A DNA stretch of 64,000 nt from an uncultured Pelagibacteraceae bacterium (GCA_902598825.1 CACKDD010000004.1:35242-99241), one strand, 5' to 3'. Positions 1 to 10,266 are shown, counted from the stretch's first letter. The notes: a model not told the origin generated them from the letters alone. Made by a program: numbers and translations.

Positions 1-61
1 ATTTATCAATATTTTTCCACCAATCATAATATAAATTGTATAAAAAATTTTTATTTTCCAT
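1..61 (-). CDS. ftsW: FtsW, N-terminal fragment (runs off window start)
   Basis: Minus-strand ATG at 61 overlapping the murD 3' end; reads MENKNFLYNLYYDWWKNIDK..., FtsW-like 'WW.NIDK' start, and position downstream of murD fits a dcw cluster. Not in the ORF track. Confidence 0.6.
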   Translation of the reverse strand, partial: MENKNFLYNLYYDWWKNIDK

Positions 62-1346
62 TGAAATATCTTTTAACCAATTGATTAAAATAGAGCCCTC
101 TGTCCTCAAAATTTTTAAAATTATCAAATGAAGCTGCACAAGGGCTAAATAGTATTGTGCAATGAGCCAGTTTTTCCTTCTTAACTAAATATGAAATACT
201 TTTTAGAGCATCTTTTAATTCACTAAAGTTTTTTGATTTTAATTTATTTTTAAGTTGTTTATTAAAAAAATTTTTGTTTTTTCCATATATGAATGCTCTT
301 ACATTATTCAATTCTTTTTTTTTCAAAGTGAATTTATCACCTTTTTTATTAATTCCACCTAATAACCATAAGATATTAGAATTTGCTTTCAAAATACTAA
401 AAGTAGAGGAAAAACTAGTTGATTTTGAGTCATTAATAATTGTCAAACCATTTCTTTTTAAAATTGTTTGCTGACGGTATTTCAAACCCTTAAAATTTTG
501 AATTGTTTTTAAAAACAAATTATTTTTAAGTCTTAATTTTTTTGCTATTTCAATCACAAACGATAGATTTTCTTTATTTGCATCATTGAAAAAATAATTA
601 TTTTTAATTTTTTTAAAAAAAAAATTGTTGTGACTTGTATCAACTTTAGTAATTTTACTGTTAAATTTATTCAATCTCAAATTTTTATTAATTAACTCAT
701 CATTTTTTTTTACAAAAGCAAAACTTTTTTTATCTTGAAATTTTAGAAGTTTGAATTTTGCATCTACATAACTTTTTAAATTTTTATGTCTTTCAAGATG
801 ATCTGGTCTTATATTCAAAATAATCGCATATTTTGAAGTAAATATTTTGCTATAATCTAATTGATAAGACGATGCCTCGATTACAAAAATTGTTTCTTTT
901 TTTATTTTTCTTTCATTTAATATCGGGTTACCAATGTTCCCAACAAGTCTCACATCTTTTTTTTGAGCCAACAAAACGTCATGTAAAATTTTAGCTGTTG
1001 TTGATTTTCCATTTGTTCCTGTAACTGTGATACTCTTATTTTTGTAAAATGAGTAAAATACATCTAAATCTGTAAAAATTTTTGAATTATTTTTTTTTAA
1101 AAATTTTGATAATTTACAATTAGAAATATTAATACCAGGACTGATAATAATTATATCTACTTTTATTTTTGTTACTTCACTTAGACTAATAAATTTTTGA
1201 TTGAATAATTTGTTTATTTTTAAATTATCATCAAATAAATATATTTGAGCTAAGTCCTTTAAAAATTTGAAAGATGAAATTCCACTCTTACCCAGACCAT
1301 AGATTAATATTTTTTTTTCTAAAAAAATATTTTGAGCTATTTTCAT
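51..1346 (-). CDS. murD: UDP-N-acetylmuramoylalanine--D-glutamate ligase MurD
   Basis: Mur ligase motifs (VTGTNGKSTTAK, EASSYQLDY, NIRPDHLERH, LLGGINKKGD). Start chosen at internal Met (MKIAQNIF...) overlapping the mraY stop by 1 nt; the track ORF start at 1433 lies inside mraY. Confidence 0.93.
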   Translation of the reverse strand: MKIAQNIFLEKKILIYGLGKSGISSFKFLKDLAQIYLFDDNLKINKLFNQKFISLSEVTKIKVDIIIISPGINISNCKLSKFLKKNNSKIFTDLDVFYSFYKNKSITVTGTNGKSTTAKILHDVLLAQKKDVRLVGNIGNPILNERKIKKETIFVIEASSYQLDYSKIFTSKYAIILNIRPDHLERHKNLKSYVDAKFKLLKFQDKKSFAFVKKNDELINKNLRLNKFNSKITKVDTSHNNFFFKKIKNNYFFNDANKENLSFVIEIAKKLRLKNNLFLKTIQNFKGLKYRQQTILKRNGLTIINDSKSTSFSSTFSILKANSNILWLLGGINKKGDKFTLKKKELNNVRAFIYGKNKNFFNKQLKNKLKSKNFSELKDALKSISYLVKKEKLAHCTILFSPCAASFDNFKNFEDRGLYFNQLVKRYFNGK

Positions 1347-2431
1347 TATCTTAATTTTAGTGTAGCTAAACCTACCATTGCCAAAATTATAGAAATAATC
1401 CAAAATCTGATTACAACAGTCGACTCTGGCCAACCTTTCTTTTCAAAGTGATGGTGTATTGGAGCCATTTTAAAAATTCTTTTTCCAGTAAGTTTAAATG
1501 AAATTACTTGGACCATCACTGAAACTGCTTCTAAGACAAAAAGACCTCCAGTAATTGCTAAAACAATTTCATGTTTAGTAATTATCCCCACTGCACCTAA
1601 AGATCCTCCAAGGGATAATGAGCCAGTGTCACCCATAAAAATTTTGGCAGGTGGAGCATTGAACCACAAGAAACCTAAACAGGAACCTATTATCGCTCCA
1701 CAAAAAATTGAAATTTCACCTGTTCCTTCAATATAAGGAATATTTAAATAGTCTGAAAATACTATGTTACCAGTTACGTAACTAATAAAAGCAAAACAAG
1801 CTGCAACTAGTATTACTGGTACTGTGGCTAGACCATCCAAACCATCAGTAAGATTAACAGCGTTTGATGATCCAATAATTACAAATATTGAAAAAGGAAC
1901 AAAGAACCATCCAAGGTTTATGATTAAATCTTTAAAAAATGGAAAATATAAATTTGTTACATCTTGATAGTCCACAAATTGTAGATAAAAAATAACTCCT
2001 ATAATCGCTAATATTATTTGTAAAACAATTTTTAATTTCGATGAGATACCTGAAGAGTTTGTAAATTTAATCTTTTTGTAATCATCATAGGCACCTAATA
2101 ATCCAAAAGAGATTGCAATATATATACAAAATAAAATATTAATATTAGATAAATCTGCCCAACATAAAACTGATACAAGTAATCCTAATAAAATGATTAC
2201 CCCCCCCATTGTTGGAGTACCAATTTTTTTTACAATATGATCCTCTGGTCCATCATTACGGATTGGGTTATAAATTTTTTGATTAGAAAAAAATTTTATA
2301 AATGGACCTCCAATTATTAAAACTATTAACAAAGATGTAAAAACTGACAAGCCAGTCCGAAATGTTAAATACTTAAAAACATTTAAAAATCCAAATGTAT
2401 CTACAAAATTTAATAAAAATTGGTAAAGCAT
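1346..2431 (-). CDS. mraY: Phospho-N-acetylmuramoyl-pentapeptide transferase MraY
   Basis: Polytopic 361 aa; PTMGG, NAVNLTDGLDGLA, FMGDTGSLSLGG, APIHHHFEKKGW motifs. Confidence 0.96.
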   Translation of the reverse strand: MLYQFLLNFVDTFGFLNVFKYLTFRTGLSVFTSLLIVLIIGGPFIKFFSNQKIYNPIRNDGPEDHIVKKIGTPTMGGVIILLGLLVSVLCWADLSNINILFCIYIAISFGLLGAYDDYKKIKFTNSSGISSKLKIVLQIILAIIGVIFYLQFVDYQDVTNLYFPFFKDLIINLGWFFVPFSIFVIIGSSNAVNLTDGLDGLATVPVILVAACFAFISYVTGNIVFSDYLNIPYIEGTGEISIFCGAIIGSCLGFLWFNAPPAKIFMGDTGSLSLGGSLGAVGIITKHEIVLAITGGLFVLEAVSVMVQVISFKLTGKRIFKMAPIHHHFEKKGWPESTVVIRFWIISIILAMVGLATLKLR

Positions 2432-5271
2432 TAATTTAGCCCCTTTAAATCTTTCACTATTCTATTGAAACCTGTCGCATTTGAGGCTTTGATCATCAAA
2501 TAATCATCATTATTTAAGTCATCTCTTATCAAATTAATAATTTGTGATTTATTTTTCAAAATTCTACCTTTTTTAGATTTTGTAAGTTGATTAAATATAG
2601 ATGTCACCTTGGTTCCTTTAACAAAAACTTTATCTACCTTAGTTTGATTAATAATAGGTATAATAGATTGATGAAGTTTTTTTGAATGATTTCCAAGTTC
2701 CAACATATCACCAAGTAAAAGGTATTTTTTTGATTTTTTTGAATTAATTTTATCATAATTAAGTATTGCAGATTTTAATGATAATGGATTTGAATTGTAA
2801 CTTTCATCAATTAAATTAATATTTTTGCCATTAACTTTAATTTTAGAAAAGTCTCCTCTTCCATTAGGTACTTCAAAATTTAAAAAAATATTTTTATTCA
2901 AATCAAAGACATTTATATAAATATTAATAACAGCTATTGCAGCTAAAATATTATATACATTATTTTGAAAATCATTTGAAATTAAAAAATATTTTTTTAA
3001 ATTATTTATTTTAATGTAAATTTCAAAATTATCATTTTTTTTCAAACAATTTAATAATTTAACATCAGATTTAGGATTCTTTATACCAAAAGAAATTATT
3101 TTAAGATTATTTTTAAAAGCTATTTTTTTATGTAAATTAAAAAATTTATCATCTGCATTTAAAACAACAAAACCACCAGATTTAGTATTATTAATAATTT
3201 CAGATTTGGCTAAAGCAATTTGTTTTATATTTTTGAAATTTTTTGCGTGTGCGTAGTTTACATTAGTTATAACGCTAATATCTGGTTGTATGATTTTTGT
3301 GAGATAATCAATTTCACCTTTTTTATCCATTCCAACTTCTAAAACACCAAAATTGTCTTTATGGGTTAAATTAAAAAGACTTAAAGGGACTCCATATTTA
3401 TTGTTATATGATTTAGGAGAGATGCTTACTTTTGAAATTTTTTTCAATGTGTTGCCCAATAATTCTTTCAATGTAGTTTTGCCACAACTCCCTGTTATAG
3501 CAATTAGTTTAGCATCTATATTTTTTCGAAAAATTTTAGAGATAACTGTCAAAAATTTTAAAGAATCTTTTACTTTAATTTGTTTTGATTTTTTCAGACT
3601 ATTTTGAAATCGATTTACAATAGCTAGGGATGCCCTATTTTTAAATGATTGTTTTACAAATTTATTTCCATCATTTTTTTCGCCTTTTATTGCAAAAAAA
3701 ATATCATCTTTTTTCACTTCGTTTGAATTAATTTTTGCTAGCTTAATGGATAATGATGAAGAAACTCTTTTATTACCTGAAATCTCTTTAATTATATTTA
3801 ACTTTAAATTATCAGATAAATTTAAGTTTTTAGTTTTAATTGCTTTAAGAATAATTTTTTTATCTGAAAAGTAAATTTTATGCTTACCTATAACCTGAGT
3901 TTTTTCATGCCCCTTTCCAGCAACTAATAAAATTTCTCCAGTGTTCAAATTTTTTATTGCTTCAAATATTGCTTTCTTTCTATCAGAAATCTCAATGATT
4001 TTTTTTCTCTTAATTCCTTTTTTAATATCTCTTCTAATTTTATCTGGGTTCTCAAATCTAGGATTATCATCAGTAAGATAAATTTTATCAGAGAAATTAG
4101 ATGCAATTTTACCCATTTTTGATCTTTTATTTTGATCTCTATTTCCACCACAACCAAATAATAAACAGAGCTTTTTATCTGGAAATTGTTCTCTCAAGTT
4201 TAAAAGGCAAGTTTTTAGGGCCTCTGGAGTGTGTGCGTAATCAAGAATTATTTTTGATTTATTTTTAATTTTACCAATTTTTTCAAATCTGCCCTCTACT
4301 GGTTTAATTTTTTCAATAATATCGAAAATCTTTTTTAAATTAATATTTTTTTTAGCAGCAAATATTGCCATTAATATATTCTTTAATTGAATTTTTCCTA
4401 TTAAGTTAAGATTAATCTCTCTTATGGAGTTTTTATATATAATTTTAAGTAATTGACTTTCACCTTTAAAAGTATGAGATAAAACTCTAAAATTATTTTT
4501 TTTATCATTCAATGTAATTATTTTTAATCTTTTTTTTTTTGCAATTTTATTAATTGCTCTAAATTCAGGTATTTTATCGTCTGTTATTATATTCCCTTTT
4601 TTTTTGATAAGATTTCTAAATAGATAAAGTTTTGCATTAAGATAATCATTTAAATTTTTATGGTAATCTAAATGATCCTGAGACAAATTTGTAAATATTC
4701 CAGAATTAAATTTCAAACCATCGAGCCTATTCTGTTTAAGGCCATGACTCGAAGCCTCCATAATAACATTGTCTATTCTTTGATGTTTTAGTTTTTTTAA
4801 AATCTTGCCCAATTGAATTGGATCAATTGTAGTATTAGATAAGTCTAAATTAAAACTGTTGGACTTAACCCCTAAAGTTCCAATTGAGGCGACCCTTTTA
4901 TTATTTAATTTTAAAATTTGATAATAAAAATCTGCAATAGATGATTTCCCGTTTGTGCCCGTAACCGCAATTAAATTTTTTGGTATTCTATTGAAAATTT
5001 TGAATGAAACTTCTGACAATAATTTTCTAATATTTTTTGTATGTATAAACAAAATACCATTTTGAAATTCTTTAACTTTTTTTTCAGTAATAATAATTTT
5101 TGAGCCTTTTTTAATCGCAATTGAGATAAATTTGTTTCCATCAATTCTATTACCCTTAATAGCAAAAAAAATATCATTTTTTTTTATCTTAGAACTATTA
5201 AAGGATATTCCTGAAAAAAAGATATTTCCGAGTTTTTTATTGATATTAGGGATGTAGTCTTTCAGTAACAT
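2431..5271 (-). CDS. murE-murF: MurE-MurF fusion (UDP-MurNAc-tripeptide synthetase / tripeptide:D-Ala-D-Ala ligase)
   Basis: 946 aa single ORF with two Mur ligase ATP sites (AVTGTNGKSS and AITGSCGKTT); MurE half has DNPR motif and LLVAGKGHEKTQ, MurF half has LDESYNSNP-like (LIDESYNSNPLS) and LLLGDMLELG. Confidence 0.92.
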   Translation of the reverse strand: MLLKDYIPNINKKLGNIFFSGISFNSSKIKKNDIFFAIKGNRIDGNKFISIAIKKGSKIIITEKKVKEFQNGILFIHTKNIRKLLSEVSFKIFNRIPKNLIAVTGTNGKSSIADFYYQILKLNNKRVASIGTLGVKSNSFNLDLSNTTIDPIQLGKILKKLKHQRIDNVIMEASSHGLKQNRLDGLKFNSGIFTNLSQDHLDYHKNLNDYLNAKLYLFRNLIKKKGNIITDDKIPEFRAINKIAKKKRLKIITLNDKKNNFRVLSHTFKGESQLLKIIYKNSIREINLNLIGKIQLKNILMAIFAAKKNINLKKIFDIIEKIKPVEGRFEKIGKIKNKSKIILDYAHTPEALKTCLLNLREQFPDKKLCLLFGCGGNRDQNKRSKMGKIASNFSDKIYLTDDNPRFENPDKIRRDIKKGIKRKKIIEISDRKKAIFEAIKNLNTGEILLVAGKGHEKTQVIGKHKIYFSDKKIILKAIKTKNLNLSDNLKLNIIKEISGNKRVSSSLSIKLAKINSNEVKKDDIFFAIKGEKNDGNKFVKQSFKNRASLAIVNRFQNSLKKSKQIKVKDSLKFLTVISKIFRKNIDAKLIAITGSCGKTTLKELLGNTLKKISKVSISPKSYNNKYGVPLSLFNLTHKDNFGVLEVGMDKKGEIDYLTKIIQPDISVITNVNYAHAKNFKNIKQIALAKSEIINNTKSGGFVVLNADDKFFNLHKKIAFKNNLKIISFGIKNPKSDVKLLNCLKKNDNFEIYIKINNLKKYFLISNDFQNNVYNILAAIAVINIYINVFDLNKNIFLNFEVPNGRGDFSKIKVNGKNINLIDESYNSNPLSLKSAILNYDKINSKKSKKYLLLGDMLELGNHSKKLHQSIIPIINQTKVDKVFVKGTKVTSIFNQLTKSKKGRILKNKSQIINLIRDDLNNDDYLMIKASNATGFNRIVKDLKGLN

Positions 5272-5273
5272 TT

Positions 5274-6962
5274 TTAATTAATTTCACTGTATTTTGTGGC
5301 TAAAATAGGCCCAATTTTTTCAACTATTTGACCTGTTGTTTCGACTGTAGTCCATCCAGCAGTATTATATGGAGTACCTTTATATTTTATATTAGACCCA
5401 TCTCTATAATGATAAACATAATCTTGATTGGTCTTTGGCTCATCTAGCATGACTGCTAAAACAAATTTTGGTCTAGATGTGGGAAATACCGAAATAAAAG
5501 AATTTATCTTTTTTTTAGAATAACCTCCCGTTGTACTTTTTTGTGCTGTTCCTGTTTTTCCACCAATTTCATATCCATTAACATTTGCTAAAGAAGCAGT
5601 CCCTTCTTTAGTGTTAACAATTTTTCTTAAAATAGGTAAAATTTTTTCTGATACTTCTTGGTCTAAAATTTTTTCTTTTTTTTCTTTTTGAGATTTTTTA
5701 ATAATAGTAGGACTTATGTGATGACCTCCATTGACAATAATCGCATAGGCTTTTGCTAGCTGTAACAAAGTTGTAGTAATTCCATGCCCAAAAGAAGCAG
5801 TAGCTAGAGGACATTTTCCCCAATTGAATTTAATAGGTTTTCCAACTTCCTCAATATCAAAGTTTATCTTTTCCAATATTCCAATCTTGGATAAAAATAA
5901 TCTGAACTTTTCCTCACCAATTTGCTGACCAATTCTAACTGAACCTATATTTCCTGATCTAATAAGAATTTGTTCTGCAGTCAAATCTGATGGTATTTTA
6001 TCGTCATACTCTCTAATAGGAAATCCTGCACAAGTTAATGATTTTGGTAAATCATTATATTCTGTTTCAGGTTCAATAATTTTTTCATCCAAAGCTGCAG
6101 CTAAAGTGAAGGTTTTAAAAACAGATCCAAATTCATAAACTCCTTTAGTTGCTCTATTAATTAGATTTATATCAGAAATAGTTTCTCTTTTGTTTGGATC
6201 AAAATCTGGCAAAGACACTAAGGATAAAATTTCACCGTTATTAACATCCATTAAAATTGCAGCACTACCTTTGGTTTTAAAAATCTGATTAAATTTTAAA
6301 AGCTCATTTCTAATTAAAAATTGTATGTCTTTATCAACTGTTAGTTTTATTGGTTCTTGAAGATTTTTAAGTTCGTTATCTAACGACTTTTCAAGACCTG
6401 ATATGCCATTGTTATCATTATCAATTTGACCAATAATATGGCTAAATAAATTTTTTTCAGGATATATTCTAGTCAACTTTTCTTCAGGCTGAATAGACTT
6501 ATCACCTAATTTCATTATTTTTTCATAATTTTCATCAGAAATCATTTTTTCAAGATAGAAAAATTTTTTATTTATTAAATTAGACTCAATTTTTTTGTAA
6601 TCTTTATTGGGAAAAATATACTTTAAATTAATTATAAGTTTTTTTTTATCAATAACTTTTTGTGTGCTTATGCCTATATCAACAGAACTTACAGTCTTAC
6701 TTAAAAATTTTCCATTTCTATCAAGAATATCTGCCCTGTAAAGATTATTAATCGAATTATTTATATTTTCATTTATTTCATTTTTTGATTTTCTGGATCC
6801 CAAATGAATTAGATGAATTGAATAAATAAAGAAAATGATAAAAAAAATAAAAAAAATAAATGATACCCTATTAAAAGATAAATCTAAATTTGACTTACTT
6901 TTTTTATACGAAAAAGCATCTTGATGATCCTCTAAAATAATTTTAAAATTTCTATTACTCAT
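5274..6962 (-). CDS. ftsI: Peptidoglycan transpeptidase FtsI (PBP3)
   Basis: Single TM N-terminus, class B PBP; SVFKT (SxxK-type), SGN, GKTGTAQK motifs; dcw position. Confidence 0.93.
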   Translation of the reverse strand: MSNRNFKIILEDHQDAFSYKKSKSNLDLSFNRVSFIFFIFFIIFFIYSIHLIHLGSRKSKNEINENINNSINNLYRADILDRNGKFLSKTVSSVDIGISTQKVIDKKKLIINLKYIFPNKDYKKIESNLINKKFFYLEKMISDENYEKIMKLGDKSIQPEEKLTRIYPEKNLFSHIIGQIDNDNNGISGLEKSLDNELKNLQEPIKLTVDKDIQFLIRNELLKFNQIFKTKGSAAILMDVNNGEILSLVSLPDFDPNKRETISDINLINRATKGVYEFGSVFKTFTLAAALDEKIIEPETEYNDLPKSLTCAGFPIREYDDKIPSDLTAEQILIRSGNIGSVRIGQQIGEEKFRLFLSKIGILEKINFDIEEVGKPIKFNWGKCPLATASFGHGITTTLLQLAKAYAIIVNGGHHISPTIIKKSQKEKKEKILDQEVSEKILPILRKIVNTKEGTASLANVNGYEIGGKTGTAQKSTTGGYSKKKINSFISVFPTSRPKFVLAVMLDEPKTNQDYVYHYRDGSNIKYKGTPYNTAGWTTVETTGQIVEKIGPILATKYSEIN

Positions 6963-7260
6963 TATCTAATATTAGATTATTTATTTGAAGCTTTTTTTTG
7001 CTTTGATCTATTATCTTAATTTCATTTATATCTTTTTTATCTAATTCATCATCAAAGTATAAGTTTTGAAATTCAATTAATTTTTCTGTTGAACTTAAAA
7101 ATTCATATTCTAACTTAATATTTTCAAAATCCTTTTTTAATGCCCTAATATTCTCCTTTATTGTAAAAATCTCATCATCAGTTCTTTTTGTTGAGTTTTT
7201 TACAAGTGCTGTAGATAAGATTAAAAATACTATTAAAAAAATGACTGAAAATTTCTTCAT
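6955..7260 (-). CDS. ftsL: FtsL-like cell division protein
   Basis: 101 aa bitopic protein with N-terminal TM and coiled coil, between rsmH and ftsI; assigned mainly by topology and synteny. Confidence 0.65.
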   Translation of the reverse strand: MKKFSVIFLIVFLILSTALVKNSTKRTDDEIFTIKENIRALKKDFENIKLEYEFLSSTEKLIEFQNLYFDDELDKKDINEIKIIDQSKKKLQINNLILDNE

Positions 7261-8267
7261 AGCTTGTTTCCAAAATTTTCTATCTCTATTAAATACTCAA
7301 ATTTCTTTAAAATATCTGTTTTGAAATTATAAAAATCATCTTTTTTAACAATATATCTAAGTTTTGCTGATCTTGATGGCAAATTTTCTTTTAGCTCTGT
7401 TTTAGAGGGAGTCCTAGGTTTTTTTTCCAACATTTGAAATAACGTGTCAGCCTGCTCAATTTTAGGAACATATCTTGATATACTTTTTTTCTCTGACAAA
7501 CTTTTAAAGAAATATTTGACTATTTTATCCTCTAGTGAATGAAAAGTAACAACTGCTAAAATACCATCTTTTTTTAAAACTTTTGCTGCAGCTATTAATC
7601 CATAGATAAGCTCTGTAATCTCTTTATTAACAAAGATTCTCAATGCTTGAAAAACTTTTGTGGCACTATGAATCTTAAAGTTTTTTTTCTTTTTGTTCTT
7701 TGCAATTAACTCTACTAAACTTTTTGTATCAATTTTATTTATACTTCTTTGCTTAACAATACTGCTGGCAATTTTTTTTGCATATTTTTCTTCCCCAAAA
7801 AATTTAAATATTTTTTCAAGATCTTTTTCATCTAATCTATTTATTACCTCTTTTGCTGAAAAATCATTTAAACCCATTTGCATATTCAAATCTCCCAAAG
7901 AATTAAATGATAAGCCTTTTTTTGGATCTTTAATTTGTGTGGTTGAGTAACCCAAATCGAAAATTATTCCTCTTACATTGGTATTTTTAATTTTCAAATC
8001 ATCTAATTGACTAAATTTCTTATTCTTAAAAATAAATCTATCTTGAAACTCTTTTGAAATTTTATCTGCTTTTTTTTTACTTTCTAGATCTCTATCTAGG
8101 GCGATTACTTGAGTATTTTGATAACTTAAAATTTTTTTTGTGTAACCACCTTGACCGAAGGTGCAGTCAATAAATGTGCCACCATACTGAGGGGTAATAA
8201 TGCTAATTAATTCATTTAGCAAAACCGGATAGTGTTTTACAATATCCGATTGCATGGTGGCTTGCAT
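7257..8267 (-). CDS. rsmH: 16S rRNA (cytosine(1402)-N(4))-methyltransferase RsmH
   Basis: [56 protein letters not shown] motifs. Start may be the internal Met at codon 5. Confidence 0.94.
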   Translation of the reverse strand: MQATMQSDIVKHYPVLLNELISIITPQYGGTFIDCTFGQGGYTKKILSYQNTQVIALDRDLESKKKADKISKEFQDRFIFKNKKFSQLDDLKIKNTNVRGIIFDLGYSTTQIKDPKKGLSFNSLGDLNMQMGLNDFSAKEVINRLDEKDLEKIFKFFGEEKYAKKIASSIVKQRSINKIDTKSLVELIAKNKKKKNFKIHSATKVFQALRIFVNKEITELIYGLIAAAKVLKKDGILAVVTFHSLEDKIVKYFFKSLSEKKSISRYVPKIEQADTLFQMLEKKPRTPSKTELKENLPSRSAKLRYIVKKDDFYNFKTDILKKFEYLIEIENFGNKL

Positions 8268-8285
8268 TTATTTTTTTGAAGACCA

Positions 8286-9743
8286 TTAATTTTTTTGTCT
8301 TCTTAAAAATGCTGGAATCTCAAGATCATCATCTTCTTGATCTTCTTCGGATGATCCCAATAAATCATCTGAATTTTTTGCTTCAATATCTGAATTAAAT
8401 AAATCTGGCTCATCTATATCAACACCAAATTCTTTTAAATCTCCTGAAACTTCTTCTTTCTCTGATGATCTTATTGCTTCTTCTGAAAAAGAAACTTCAT
8501 TCTCCTTAGATGTGTCCTCAACTATGCTTTCAACCTCTTGATTTTTGAGTAATTCTTCATGATACTGATTGTTAACTTCATCTATAGTTTCATTTTGATT
8601 TTCAGAGACAACCTCATTTTCCAGTTTCAAAGCATTAGCTCCATGTGTAGCTATATTTGAAGCCGTATTAGAAAAAGAAAATGATGCTGTGTGATTATTT
8701 GAACCAAAATCAGAATATCCAGTATTACGATTTTGTATTCTATGCACCATATTAACAACTGACTTAGACTCAGGTTGTTGATTGTCTAATGATGTGGCAA
8801 CTATTGAAACTCTTATTTTGCCTGCAAGAGCTTCATCAGTTATTGCACCTATAATAACTTCTGCATCAGCTTCAACTTCTGATCTAATTTTATTAACTAC
8901 TTCATCAACTTCAAAAAGTTTAAGATCTTTTCCGCCAGTAATATTAACTAATAAACCTTTTGCTCCTTTAAGCGTATAGTCATCTATTAAAGGATTACTA
9001 ATTGCCATTTCTGTAGCTTGCATAGCTCTACCTTCGCCTTCGGCTTCACCTGTACCCATCATAGCTTTACCCATTGATGCCATAACAGTTTCAACATCAG
9101 CAAAATCTAGATTAATTATTCCAGGTCTAACCATTAAGTCAGTTACACTTTGTACTCCATGCATCAAAACATTATTTGAAAGATTAAATGACTCCTCAAA
9201 TGTAGTTTGTTCATTTGCTATTTTAAACAAATTTTGATTTGGTATTACAATTATTGTATCTACATGTTTTCTTAATTCCTCAAGACCAATTTGGGCCCTT
9301 CTCATTCTTGAAGGCCCTTCGTATAAGAAAGGAAGTGTTACTACACCTACAGTGAGTATATTTAATTCTTTTGCTGCTCTAGCTATAACATGTGCTGCAC
9401 CAGTTCCTGTTCCACCACCCATTCCTGCAGCAATGAAAACCATATTTGCGCCTTGCAAAATATTTACAATTTCATTTAAAGATTCATCAGCTGCAGCCTG
9501 TCCAATATCAAGCTTAGCGCCTGCACCTAATCCTTTCGTCAAATTTAAACCAATTTGAATTTTCGATTTTGCTTTACTATGTTTTAAATCTTGAGCATCA
9601 GTATTTACAGCTATAAATTCAACTCCCTGCATTCCGTTATCAATCATCTCATTAATTGCGTTCCCTCCTGCACCTCCAATTCCCATTACTAGAAGTCTTG
9701 GTTGCAACTCTTTTATCTCTGGTGCTCTTAAGTTAATTGTCAT
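8286..9743 (-). CDS. ftsZ: Cell division protein FtsZ
   Basis: GIGGAGGNAINEM, AAGMGGGTGTGAA, tubulin/FtsZ fold; C-terminal conserved peptide DDDLEIPAFLRRQ. Confidence 0.97.
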   Translation of the reverse strand: MTINLRAPEIKELQPRLLVMGIGGAGGNAINEMIDNGMQGVEFIAVNTDAQDLKHSKAKSKIQIGLNLTKGLGAGAKLDIGQAAADESLNEIVNILQGANMVFIAAGMGGGTGTGAAHVIARAAKELNILTVGVVTLPFLYEGPSRMRRAQIGLEELRKHVDTIIVIPNQNLFKIANEQTTFEESFNLSNNVLMHGVQSVTDLMVRPGIINLDFADVETVMASMGKAMMGTGEAEGEGRAMQATEMAISNPLIDDYTLKGAKGLLVNITGGKDLKLFEVDEVVNKIRSEVEADAEVIIGAITDEALAGKIRVSIVATSLDNQQPESKSVVNMVHRIQNRNTGYSDFGSNNHTASFSFSNTASNIATHGANALKLENEVVSENQNETIDEVNNQYHEELLKNQEVESIVEDTSKENEVSFSEEAIRSSEKEEVSGDLKEFGVDIDEPDLFNSDIEAKNSDDLLGSSEEDQEDDDLEIPAFLRRQKN

Positions 9744-9757
9744 TTTATTATCCCCCG

Positions 9758-10213
9758 TTATTTGTTAAGTTGAAGCTCCCACTTAAGGCTAGCACGATTT
9801 AAATTTGCTTTTTTCTTTGCGTTAACCTTAAATTTTTCAAAGGCTGCTGGTTCCCAAATTTGAAAGGTTTTTCCTTGGCCAACAAACAACATGCTATTTT
9901 TTATTTTTGCATGTTTTAATAATTTTGTAGTGAGTGAAATTCTTCCTTCACTATCAAACTGTAAATTAATACTTTCAGATAATATTGAAGTTGCAAAATA
10001 ATCTCTTTTTTCATCAAAAGGATTAAGTGTGTCAATTGTATTCGAAATTTTTTCTATTCTATCTTGTGGCCATGCTTCTATTGATTGGTGATTGAAAGAT
10101 GGGTAACAAATTACTCCATTATACCCTAGGTTGGATAAATAAGACCTATAACTTGCAGGCACTGATACTCTTCCTTTCTTGTCTAATTTGTTTTCGTAGC
10201 TTGCTAAAAACAT
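9758..10213 (-). CDS. mraZ: Transcriptional regulator MraZ
   Basis: 151 aa with two MraZ/SpoVT-AbrB-like halves (YENKLDKKGRVSVPASYR; LQFDSEGRISLT). Confidence 0.92.
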   Translation of the reverse strand: MFLASYENKLDKKGRVSVPASYRSYLSNLGYNGVICYPSFNHQSIEAWPQDRIEKISNTIDTLNPFDEKRDYFATSILSESINLQFDSEGRISLTTKLLKHAKIKNSMLFVGQGKTFQIWEPAAFEKFKVNAKKKANLNRASLKWELQLNK

Positions 10214-10241
10214 AAACCATAATTTCTATATACCCTTTATT

Positions 10242-10266
10242 TGGGAATATATGGGATATTATGGGT
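10242..10266. promoter_or_regulatory. Putative MraZ-binding box: three TGGGN repeats at exact 10-bp spacing
   Basis: + strand TGGGA-N5-TGGGA-N5-TGGGT (10242, 10252, 10262), 29 bp upstream of the mraZ start codon; matches the published MraZ repeat architecture (TGGGN with 5-nt spacers). Confidence 0.7.

Noticed and set aside
3954-4157. 67-aa minus ORF within murE-murF
   Set aside because: Alternate-frame ORF on the same strand inside the MurE catalytic region.
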